From assembly GCA_013399875.1 (NCBI GenBank), contig VXAZ01007509.1, forward strand, positions 283,357 through 347,356: a stretch of 64,000 nucleotides of DNA, read 5' to 3'. Shown here in pieces: positions 1 to 10,935 of this stretch (its first letter is position 1; every line of letters begins with the position of its first letter). The position numbers and the translations under genes were made by a program. The notes under the pieces are model-generated. The model was given only the letters and a program-made list of their open reading frames with translations. It ran no database searches and was not told the DNA's origin. This DNA comes from Gymnorhina tibicen. Taxonomy: Eukaryota > Chordata > Aves > Passeriformes > Artamidae.

Positions 1-3000
1 GCCAACTAAGGCAAAAAATAAGCCCTTTACCACAAAACAGTGGGTAAAGCTGCATTTGGTAAGAAGCAAAAACGGATGGGGAAGGTTTTATTTCAGCTTC
101 ACTTGCCACAGGGAGGCGGAAAGACCTGGGAAAACTGAGGCACTCGGACCATAACTATCTGCAGTGGAAAGATAGGGTGGCTGAGTGGGTCTCTTCTACA
201 GAGCAATTTCAAATATTTTGAAGGATAGATGTGCAAACAACAATAAATTTGGGGGACAGAGATGCAGACAATTTCATGTTCATCTTGATCTTGCAATTCA
301 GGAGCTGGTTTGTCAGCACATATTTGGGGATTCTCAAACTAACCCTTCTAACAACTGCAAGCATAACTACTCAGACACTGAGCACCACCCCTACCAAAAG
401 CTGCCCAGGAGACACCAAGATTACACTACCCTGAGGGCCAAAAGCTGCTTTCTGATGGGAAGTCAGACACTTTGGGATGCTGGCAGGGCAGCGAGGGAAC
501 TGTTTGTCCTGCTGCTCATGTTCACATGTTCCCCAGCTCTGCCAACAGAGAACATGGGTTTCTGTTAGCAGGAGCTTAAGAGAAAAAGCATCATCTCCCA
601 TTTTTCAGTTAATGCTTTTGACCTTGTTAACACAGTAATAACCTTTCCCCTCCCATTAAAGAGTGAGATTTTCTATTAAAATTTGTATATTTTCATTTGT
701 AGATATTTAGTGGACTATATTAAATATTTTATTCCACCAGCATTGAATATAAACATTTTCCCCTTTATAACCAGGATATAAGCAAAAGGGATCCTTCTTC
801 TCAGCCCTGAGTAGAGTCCTTTTCCCCACCCTTCTGACAAGAAGCACAGATTTTCCTCCTGCTGGCAAAAAGTCTAATCCATTTCCTGTTCTCTTCCTTA
901 GTAAACAGTAGTCTTCTCCCATGAACATCTGATCACAGGCAAAACCAACAAGATTAAAGTAAAGGTGAGGTGAAGAGTCTTTGCTTCATGAGAATGTTTA
1001 CTACACATAGATTTAGATTTTGTAAATACTACTCTTATCTTAGACTCACAAAACATAACAGTAATAAGACATACCAGGCAAAAAACAGTAATGGAAGTAC
1101 AGAGGCACATGTGATTGGGAACCAGCTAAGGTTGCTCTTAGCTTAATTAATATGAGCCCAAGCTGGCAGGAAAAGCAGCGTTTTTGAAGCAGCACACAAA
1201 ACTGTATGAGTGACAGAACTTAGCAAATTCGGGTGCTTAAATTTTAGGACAGAACAAGTTTCCACAAATTCTAAGGTACAAAACAACCCAAACTGATAGC
1301 AACACCAAAGCACGCACCTGATTAAATTATCTGTGTCCCAATATGAGGCACCTAATCTGATAACTTCTGTGTCAAGTCAAAATCTGACTTTTGACATCAA
1401 GTCAAAATTTTTAAAAGTTTAAAAAAGACCAGGGACATTGTTGGAACTGTCTTTGTACTAAAGGCAATATAATCTGCCTATTATTTTCAGGTATTTGTAC
1501 GACATTTATCTGGGTCATCATGCAAAGCATTTAAACCGTTTATCTGCAAGGAATAACAGACAATGTGCAGGAAGGAAAGCTGGGCATGACACCTCCTGAC
1601 AGACTTCAGCTTCTATTAACACATGACCTGAGGGGCTGCGAGGACATTCTTGTAAAAATCATCCATGGCTTTCCTTAGAGTGGGGACTTCACTTAAGGGC
1701 CTGCAACCTATATAAAGAAGTAAGATGAAAGCTGGGAGGAAAAAAAGACAGGTGCCCCCCCCAAAGTTACAGGAGCTAAGCGCTAGAACTACGAATTGAT
1801 TTTAGATCTTTTTGAACCTTGCTCAATGTCCTATGCCCATACAAGACATGCTGCCCCTGTGAATTTTTAAAAGAGAACACTCACAAGATGAGAGAGGAAA
1901 GCAGATTAAATACAATTGTCAAGGACTTTCCTGAAAGCCTCTTGAGGCTTTCCACTTTTTTAGCAGACAGCACTTAGAAAGAACACAAAACATTCTCAAT
2001 ACTAAAGCGTCTTACTCAGACATCTGTCTCAAAGCCTTAGTCTTCTTTAACACAAAATTACTTGTTCCTTAGTACAATCCTTTAGCTACTTCTGCTTTAT
2101 CCTTCATAATGCCTCCTCTGTTTTAGGTGCCATTATCAGTTTCCCCTTCTCAGAATCCCAAACTGCAACATTCTGCCAACATCAACACGACTGCATTTCT
2201 GCAAATGGAAAGCAAGTCACTAGACATTAACACACAACCAAAACTTCCTCCACTCTTTAGCCACCATTACATAGAACCTGAATAGCAATAAAGCAGCAGC
2301 AACTTTTCCCCACACTACTTCTAAATGTTGTGACAGGCATGTCTCTAGATGTCTGTAATGCACTAAGGCTACAGTTATTTAGTACTGAGTGTAGAGAGGA
2401 TACAATTCTCCTCTTCAACAGAACAGAAAACATCCTTGAGGCAAAGATGTTTTTTAAACCCATTTCCTATTCCCTCGCAAGAGTAAGTGAGCTTTGGTTC
2501 TTGTACATCAGAGCTCAGAGATGATTAGAGACTTACTAAATTAACAAAGACAAGTTATTAGGAAAGCAATGTCACTTATTTCTTAAAAATCACCAATCAT
2601 GAATTCCAAATGATAAAAACTATTTGACTGAAAAAACATTGCTTTTATTTACAAAGATGATGTGGTTTAGCCAGCTTACTCTTTCTTAGTTAGTCTTACC
2701 CTATGAGATAACACTACTTAATCTGTGCTTTATTTGAAATCAAATAAACTTCAGGTTTAGACACACGTGTTTCAGATATGCTCTGTCCAGGAACTCGATG
2801 CCGGAAGCTCAAATGTAATGCAATTTGCAACTGAGTACCCAAGAACAATTTAATATTACAAATTAGAATTACAATTCAAGTTTCCTCTACTACCCAAAAG
2901 AAAAAAATCACCACTCTAACATCAGGGATACGGCAAGGAAAGCACTTTCTGGATACATACTGCAGCAAGGGTTTCATTTTTATACATACTTGAAAAATCA

Positions 3001-3074
3001 TGAAGCCTTGTGAAAAAGGCAGAATAAGGAGTTCTGCATTTTAATCAACATTGAAATAAGCCCTGTAAGCTTAC
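1..3074 (-). other. NCOA7: NCOA7 intron following the first coding exon (partial)
   Basis: This AT-rich stretch lies downstream of the first NCOA7 coding exon on the minus strand and begins with its GTAAGC donor. I looked for the next coding segment, whose mammalian counterpart starts with a lysine-rich run, and did not find it, so that exon probably lies beyond base 1. I see no recognisable dispersed repeat. The short open frames here look like chance. Confidence 0.7.
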
Positions 3075-3124
3075 CGAGCAAAATAGCCTTGTCGCCGTTC
3101 CTTCTTCTCTTCCTTAGTCTCCAT
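3075..3124 (-). CDS. NCOA7: NCOA7 first coding exon (N-terminus of nuclear receptor coactivator 7)
   Basis: Reading the minus strand from 3124 gives METKEEKKERRQGYFA followed by the first two bases (CG) of an arginine codon, then a consensus donor GTAAGC at 3074-3069. This closely matches the mammalian NCOA7 N-terminus as I recall it, which reads MDTKEEKKERKQSYFAR. The start has A at -3 and G at +4, and an in-frame TAA lies two codons upstream, so no longer N-terminus is possible in this exon. NCOA7 is a TLDc-domain protein with an N-terminal LysM domain, linked to oxidative-stress resistance, V-ATPase binding and estrogen-receptor coactivation; none of those domains is encoded here. Position supports the call, because HEY2 lies upstream on the same strand as in mammals. 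The piece is short, so identity rests on about 17 residues plus synteny. Confidence 0.88.
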
Positions 3125-3205
3125 TATTTACAGTCAAATGGGCAAGGTGAGCAGCCAAGCGTGATGCTCTTTTTCTCTCAGTACCTCATATCCAGGCAGA
3201 GTCTC
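3125..3205 (-). other. NCOA7: NCOA7 5' UTR part of the first coding exon (predicted)
   Basis: Upstream of the NCOA7 ATG the first reasonable acceptor on the minus strand is a TATATACAG ending at 3206, preceded by a moderate T-rich stretch. It would make a 131-base exon (3205-3075) with 81 bases of 5' UTR. The acceptor is only fair, so the boundary is a prediction; RNA evidence would settle it. Confidence 0.45.
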
Positions 3206-4519
3206 CTGTATATAGCAGTTAAAAACAGGAAGTTCATAAATCAACATGTCAACAAAACCTACAAAACCCAACAGGTCGTGGAAATACAACTGACCCAGTG
3301 ACAAAGCAAAGTCAAACTTTAACCAGTGTTTGCTGTGCAATATCCATTTAGTATACAATGAGATAAACCAATAAATGCACTCAGGCCAGTTTCTCAGCAG
3401 TGGAAGAGGCATTTTGCAAAGCAAGTAACCCAAAGAGCAGCATCAAGTTTTAAAGCTCTGGAAAGATTAAACTACTTTGAAGTTTATACCAAAACATCTT
3501 CCAGGTCTCATGTGTTTCCTAGACAGGGACATCAAGAGAAGCTTTGGAAATATATAGTACAAACAGTAAAACCAGTAAGATACACAGTGCTCACTTTGAA
3601 TTTAAATTTTAAATTACTAAAAATACTATAAAATTGTGAGAGATCTGAAAGTTTTAAAACAGTGTAAAGGAAAAAAGAGTGATCTACATTCTATGCAAGG
3701 TTTGACTGCTGTGACCAAGATACAAGTTCAAACAACCATAGAGGGAGAAACAAGATGGACCTCTGGCTCTCCAGATGAAGGATAATAACCTTGAGATAGG
3801 CAGGACTAGGGAAGGTTATCTAGAAGTTTTTTTTAAAAAAAAAAAAAAGGGGAGACCAGTAAGACTGGGTTTTGACATGAAAATCACCACCTCTAGGCAG
3901 AATGCTGTACCAAGGCCCTTGGAAACCAGGAGTTGAGAATTTCCGAACTGCTTTATAATTACTGTAATTAAGAACATCCCACATCAACTGCTGTCCAAGA
4001 CCCTGTCCAGATGTTTTATCATCTTCCCCTCCTAAACATACATTTAACCTACCCTGATGGCTTGTGCACAGGCACAAAATAAGTTAGCTTTAGAGTTTTT
4101 TATCAGTGTTTCAGAATAAACTCAAACCAGAAGTTACTACTAGACATTTTAGTCTAATGGGTTGTATAACAAAGAAATGAAAGCCACATAAATTATGATT
4201 CATAGCAAAAGAAGAAAAATTCCTCTGGGACCTAATCAGGTCCCATTATTTTCCCCTGCATTAAAAAATCACAAGCTACAAACTGCCAGATGCCAACAAA
4301 AGAGATGATGCAGCAAAGACAGACTAACCTACTTGAAAAGCCCAAGAACAAATCATGCTAGAGTCTACTAGAAATACTTGCCACAATTTTCTCTCATTAT
4401 TGATGGATGATCAGTCCAGAGCATATAAAGGCCATTGCTTCAAGATGCACTTTTTCTTACTCGTTAGTTTTGAATACATCCAGTGCATCGAAAAGAATCA
4501 AGTTGCTCTGATTTTCACA

Positions 4520-4680
4520 CATCAGGTAGTCCTACAATAATGGGTACTTTTTAAATGACAACTATCTAACATCTTTAGCTTTNGCATCAGGTAGCGTGAA
4601 AATTAGCGATATTGTAGGTATCATTACCTACAATACTGGGTACTTTTTAAATGGCAACTATCTAACATCTTTAGCTTTAT
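4520..4680. repeat. Imperfect local duplication with an assembly N and a perfect hairpin
   Basis: A 42-base segment at 4541-4582 recurs almost unchanged at 4638-4679, and both copies are preceded by CATCAGGTAG (4520-4529 and 4585-4594). The second copy carries an extra stretch containing a perfect 10-bp inverted repeat, ATTGTAGGTA (4611-4620) and TACCTACAAT (4625-4634), with a 4-base loop. A single N sits exactly at the junction, at 4583. This looks like either a templated local duplication or two haplotypes joined during assembly. Confidence 0.8.
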
Positions 4681-6224
4681 GAAGAGAATACTATTTTATC
4701 TCTGCAAGATAACACATGATGCGGTCTTCAGCAGGACACAGAAACCTACATGACAGTAGCATAACAGCAGCATCAGAATAAATTGGCCTGCTCAGATGTC
4801 CAGTCTGTATGAAGATACCACACACTTCCTGAGAATTCTGATGCATCTCTGTATTCCCTGTTGGGGCAGGTTCTTAGATCTTCAGAGGATCAAAACTGGT
4901 GGCTTCATTAGCACTGCCTTTCAGTTACAGTAAGTCTTTCAAAGTGTACAACTACAACCTCTCCAGTGAATTACAAAAAGAGTTCAAAGGAAGAGGAACC
5001 ACTTTTCCCCCTTCACCTGCTTTGCCTTCACTACACTGTGATGTGGCATGAGGGCACTGACAGGCCAGAGCTGAGTCTCACACTGAGACCAAGAACTATC
5101 AAATAACCCCCAAGCATCAATATAGTACTAAACCCATGACCACAAGGACCCATGGCAATGAGAAGAGGGAAGAGTCCCTCACCTCACTGAAACAAGGTCA
5201 GCTGGGATGAACAGAGGCAAGAGAGATCTGTCCGCACTGCCTAATCCCGTGCAAGAGTCAGTGGCGTGCTCTTTCCATTCATCCTCTTCCTCTCCCATGA
5301 TCTAACATCCCCAGCCAGGGAAGTAACTGCCCTGCTCCAGGCTGGCAGACAAAGAGAGCACTACTACCCAGGGAGCAAAGAAGAAAAACTCCTGCCTGCC
5401 CACATTCCTGTCAGGCCCAGTGCTGGAGCAGCCACCCCCTGCTCCAGCAAAAAGGGGCACAAAAAAGGAGAGAGGAGGTTAAGCCTGGACCTAACCACAG
5501 ATGCTGCAGGAGGTGCCAGCACCAAACCAGCGAGGCACTGCTCAGCTCCCCAAGCATGAGGTTTGCTGTTTCCCTTCATCAGTGCTACACAAAGCCAGCA
5601 ATGGCAATATGGGTATGGAGCCTGTTCTTCTCACATCAAATAAATGCAACTCCAAGCCCTTTCACATGGCGAGGAGGAATAAATCAAGAATTTAAAAAAA
5701 TTAAATAATTATACTCGTAACAGATGGGCACTCAGAAAATTGGAACGTTAACCACAGACCAGACACAGCAAAGGCATTCAGGCAACTTTTTCTTTTGCTA
5801 ATAAAAATATACATTAATAGAATATCCGGTCAACAATTAGAGTAAATTTTCATAATAGAATAATTTAATGTCAGATTCCACCCTGTTGACTTAAAACTTA
5901 CTTAGTTTACCTTCTTAGAAGAAAAAATTGTGTTTTTCTAGAAAGGCATATTAAAGTCTGAAAATCATACATTGAAAACATAGTACTAGAAATAACAAAC
6001 TGATTAGGAATGCTGACTTCTTAAGTTCTGAGTGGACTTGTGTTGTTGGGAATTTTGTACTAGTTCCCTTAAAGGGGAAAAAAATGAGAAAGCCTGACAG
6101 CTAGGAGGAACAAAGCACAGCCTGCAGTAATTGCTACAGAAAACTAGTATTTAGTATTTCTGAGAGGTCCTTTTCAATTTTTAGTTTCTTAAGCAGTAAC
6201 AGCACAAAAGCCGCATTTACTTTA

Positions 6225-6266
6225 TCACTGACATTTTAAAGTCAGTTGTCACTGACATTTTAAAGT
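6225..6266. repeat. Two-copy short direct repeat
   Basis: TCACTGACATTTTAAAGT occurs at 6225-6242 and again at 6249-6266, a 24-base period. It is a simple tandem duplication in intronic DNA with no evident function. Confidence 0.85.
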
Positions 6267-9200
6267 TACATCAAAAAAGGCAAATCTACTCCACACTTCT
6301 CCCCTATCTGTCCTTTAATATCTTACAAGAAAAAAATCCAAGGTATTCTTTATTAACCGCTTAAAACGTTATTGAGGCTAAATGGTTAAAATGAATCTTG
6401 GTTTCCTGGCAGCTCCTTTCTGGTACAGACGAATAATGAATCAGCAGACTATTAAAAATGTATATATTTGGGGGATATTTATATGCTGAGAAACAGACAC
6501 CTTACTCCTATATCATGAGTTCAGTCCAAACTCAAATGATGACAAAGCTTATTTTATATAAATTTCAGGTTCAGTTTAACACTTTCTACACACTGAAACA
6601 GAAGTAGACTGTGAAAAGCTTATATTACATGCCTACAGCAATGCTAATTCTTAAATTAGGCATTTTCAAGGCAAACCTGATGACCAAACAATGCATTTCA
6701 GTAAGGTTAAAAATCTGCCACTCTCCAAATTCAGCCAGTGTCAGCACCTGATAGTTATATAAAGAAAAGAACAAAATACGTAAAAATATACTTTTCTTTC
6801 TGATTTTAGTCCTACTGCTCTGGATATTTTAATTTATATTTACTCATTTCTGGATACTTGCTTTGTCTATCTAGTCTTGCTACCAGGGAGTTTTGGGGAT
6901 GTTACTGAAAATTTGTAACTAGGATGGGAATGCTCCAGCAAGGCTACCAAAAAAAAGTTTTTAAAATATTATAATTACAGGAACAGAGTGAACACCTGAC
7001 CATGGATGCCCACACCACTTCAACTGTCACTACACTCCCAAGACCTCCAGAACCTGCTTCCAGGTCCTGCTGTCCTCCCTGCAACCTGGCACTGCAGAAC
7101 AGCAGCTTCCTGCGCTGGTACATTCCAAGTAGCAGCAGAAGGTGCTCTAAGTGCAAAGATAAACAAAGGGAAGGGGAACATTAAGTTATGTGAATATGTG
7201 AATAGAGCACCCTTTAAAGACTTTGATAAATTTACCAATTTTTCAAAATTATTTTTTCTCTCTTTTCTTTCCTTTCTCATGCATGAAGAATAATGCACCT
7301 TGCTACTTGCAGTTTAAGTAGTTCACATTTTCACGAAACAAGAAAAAATACTGCTTGCTGTGGTCAGGGGTAAGCCCCCAGAAATCCTGTCTGCTGGCTC
7401 TAAAGCCTCAACAAGCAATCCTTCAGTTGTGGGCATTATTTTCTGAAACCATGCACATGAACAACAGTACATCCAACAGCACAGCAATGCAGAAGCCAAG
7501 GATTATTTTTAGAACATTCAGTGGACTTGATAGCTTGTCTCTGGCCATCTGCGCCCACTGCAAGTCCTGGAAAAACACACAGAGAAAAAGAAACATTCAA
7601 GATCACGCACTTCTCTACACATATTTTTCATGATCCTGTACAGTCAGTATCTCTCAACCTCTCATGAGGTAGGAAAATTATATAATTCCCTGCTTTGCAA
7701 ATGGGGAGCTGAACTGTAAGAATTGCCTCCATGTGCTCAAATGAGAGCGGAAGAGCAACGTGTGCAAGCATCCTCCCAGTAGCTTTAATCCACCAGCCTC
7801 AATAACCAGCAGCAATGACAACATGGGAGGGGACTATTTTGACAAAGAGATAGTTATTATTTTCTGTGAAATTTAAACTGACTAACTTTGGAAACCAATA
7901 GCACAGGCTCAATTTTATCTGTCTCTGCAGGCGTATACATAGGAATTATAGCACAGATCTACAAAAGAAAAGAAAAAGCCTAACTCCTCTGAGGATCCAG
8001 GCTCACTCGGCTCCTTCAGCAAGTATGTAAAAAAAACCAATTAATTGACTTTAGAAAAACCAAGTCAAGGGTATGTATTCCATACCTTAGCAAGAGCCTC
8101 ATGATGCAAGAGACAGCAGCAACAATCACACTGTGAACAACAAGCAGGGAAGGTGAGAGGTCTAAGCACAATTTTTCCAGTTAGGAAGGCAGAACAGATT
8201 AAGGCACAAGACTCAGTGGGACAGCCAAGCGGACATGGCCACAGCAAGGATGCAGCAGGGAGACTCCACTGTGCTGAGGGAACAGGATGCTGCCCAGACA
8301 CACCATGTAGCTCTTATGTGCTCTCTGGTAGACCGTCCCACACAACAGTAATTTTTCATTTTTGCTTCTCCATTATACGTCTGCCCCTGACACTACAAAC
8401 ACTACACACATCTGTTCACAGCACTGCACACTTCCTACCACCTGTGGTAATACCAACATTCAAAACTGGTCATTCTCAGACATGAAGCATTACTAATGAT
8501 CTGGCTTAGATCTGCAATGCAACTGTCTTCTTATGCATAACAAGTCTTCTGGGTACATGTGCCAATTCTGACCCCTAAAAGATGCAACATGAGAGATGAC
8601 AAGGTTTACACCAAAAAGCCAGTACTAAGACCAAAAGAAAGAAAAGATATGTTTTAAGTACTTCAAGAGCAGTATTAAAAATATCTATCAAGTTGGAAGA
8701 GTAAGAAATTGTAGAACAAATCACAGATAGAAGGGAAGGCGTTTCAGTGTCTTAGATCAGAAATTGAACCCTTGGGGGTTGCTAGTTGTGCCTCTGATGA
8801 GCCCAATGCAGTTACCAGAGCACTGTGCAGATGCAAATAAATAAAAACACACACCACATAAGGCAAGAGAAACAGTTTAACACAGGAGACATTTTAATTT
8901 GCTACTGGTCATATAAATGCCTATTATTAAGCTTCACAAGCCAAAAATCTAATAATAACTCTTGCAGTCATTTCCACAGACCTCCCATGTTTAAAACCAG
9001 GAAGGTGAATGCACACTTACACTTTATGAGAAATGCTAAAATTTGCAGCATTTCATTAATGCCTCACTGACTGGACTCACCAGGTTGAGTTCTACTGCTT
9101 TAAGGTTCTGCTAGTATATTTTACTTGGTCACATAGAAAAGCTAAAGTTTCTGTATAAACACTACAGCATCGCAAGATGAAACATAACAAATGCAAAGCC

Positions 9201-10640
9201 AGCAAAGAGGAGAAAGTAAGCTACAACTTTTTTTAGTCTTTCCTTTAGGCAGAATGACCTGGGAAGAAATGAGATGGGAAGCTTTCAGAAAAGTACCTAG
9301 CATGAGAAAGTAAAACACAGCACAGACTTAATACATTCATTAGAGTGGACAAAAGATTGTTTATTCTAAAGCTATCTGAAATAAGGAATTATTTTAATAC
9401 AATTATATAGTTGCATTATAGTTATGATGTAAAGTGTACTGATATTTCTAAAACAATAATAACTTCTATAAAGAAGTTCCAGTCCATTACACCTAACTGA
9501 AGGGTGCTAAACTAATCCAGGAGAGCTACACCACCTGTGGTCCTTGCTCAGGTGAATAACTTTTCTTTATGCCTTTAATCTTTGAAGTATTATGCCTGCC
9601 ATGTTTCTTGTGACAAGGGTGCACTCTTAAAATCCACAAAGAATAAAAATACAAAAATTAAGATACTGAAAATAAATGTGTAAGCAAAAGCAATTTCTAG
9701 ACTTCTTGTTCGTATTAAACACAGAACAGTCACAATTTCTGTGTCTCCAAATAGAGAGAAACAGAGATTCAGTGGGGCCATTTGCATGCTGTGGGTTCTC
9801 AAGGACAGTGAAGATAAGATCTAGAGATAAGACAGGCAAAGAAAACAAAACACCCTTGCTCTTGAGGAATAGGGTACAATGTTTAGGAGGTTATTATCCC
9901 CCCTACAGTGGTGCAGCAAACTACAAGTTCAAGCATTTTCATTCCCTATTAATGAAGCAAGAACAGGCTAAGCTTAGATCACCTCCAGTTCCCCTACTGA
10001 ATTTCCAACAGTCTGTCCAGATAAACAAAGTTCAAATAAAATAAATGAGAATCAGTGTAACAGAAACATTTCTGTTTCAGAAAAAGAACAATAACAAAAC
10101 TTGATTCAGCTCCAAAGAACTCTCCAAACAAATTATTCCTGCCTTACTCGGGAAGAGGCTTTAACCCACTAACTCAGGCTGTCACGTTTCACACAGAATA
10201 AGGGGAAGCAAATGAGCTAAGAAATTACACATCACCAGTCAGGTTGTCACAAGACAAAAACATCGAGATTTAATCTTCTCTCATTGGCCACTGAACATCA
10301 CCAGATGCATTTTCCATACAGAACAATGTATTTTACTGTTTAACTCAGCTTCAGTTGCTAGACAGAAACTGGTTACAAAACACAGCATAAACTATTAACA
10401 GGCAGAGTGCTATGCTATTCCAAACGTAAAAGTGCAGTGCTGTTGGAAATCGGGCCACCTGGGAAGATTTTCATTTTTAGGTCAACAAGAACATTGCTGC
10501 AGATGTTTTAAAATAATTAATACCTTAATCTTACTGTATTTCCTGTTTCAACCTACCCCAATTCAATTAAGCATCAAGTCCAAGCCCTCTGACCCTGCAG
10601 CTTTTCACAGTCACATTGCACAGGTATACACAGTGTTGCC

Positions 10641-10935
10641 CTCTACAAAGACCTGAAAGGAAGAGGTGGGGAGGTGGCAGTCAGCCTCTTCTCCCAGGCA
10701 ACTAGTAATAGGACACAAGGAAAAGGCCTTAAATTGTGCCAGGGGAGGTTCAGGGTAGATACTAGGCAACATTTCTTCACTAGAATAGTGGTTAAGGATT
10801 AGACTGTACTCCCCAGGGAAGTGGTGGAGTCACCATTCCTGGAAATATTCAAAACATGAGCAGACATGGCACTTTAAAATATGGATTCAGTTGAAGATTG
10901 GATTTGATGATCTTCTACTCTGTGATTATATGAAC
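10641..10935 (+). mobile_element. CR1 LINE 3' fragment
   Basis: The segment carries the recognisable CR1 3'-end order: ACCTGAAAGG, then TCTTCTCCCAGGCAACTAG, TAGGACA, a GTGCCAGGGGAGGTTCAGG block, ATTTCTTCAC, CAGGGAAGTGGTGGAGTCACC, CCTGGAAATATTCAAAA and a degenerate ATGATCTTCTACTCTGTGATT end. It is 5'-truncated, as almost all CR1 copies are, and has no coding capacity. The divergence suggests an old insertion in NCOA7 intronic DNA. Confidence 0.85.

Larger units (their letters stand above)
3206..10640 (-). other. NCOA7: NCOA7 5' intron, no gene seen
   Basis: This is AT-rich intronic sequence between the predicted first coding exon and the upstream promoter region. It contains a T8A14 tract at 3827-3848, a broken duplication with an N at 4520-4680, and a 24-base-period repeat at 6225-6266. 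I see no convincing coding exon. A lysine-rich minus-strand frame near 7.2 kb was considered and rejected. Confidence 0.6.

Noticed and set aside
7020..7298. Lysine/arginine-rich minus-strand frame that resembled an NCOA7 start (MRKERKERKNNFEK)
   Set aside because: Similarity is only composition. The true match to the NCOA7 N-terminus, with splice donor and upstream stop, is at 3075-3124.
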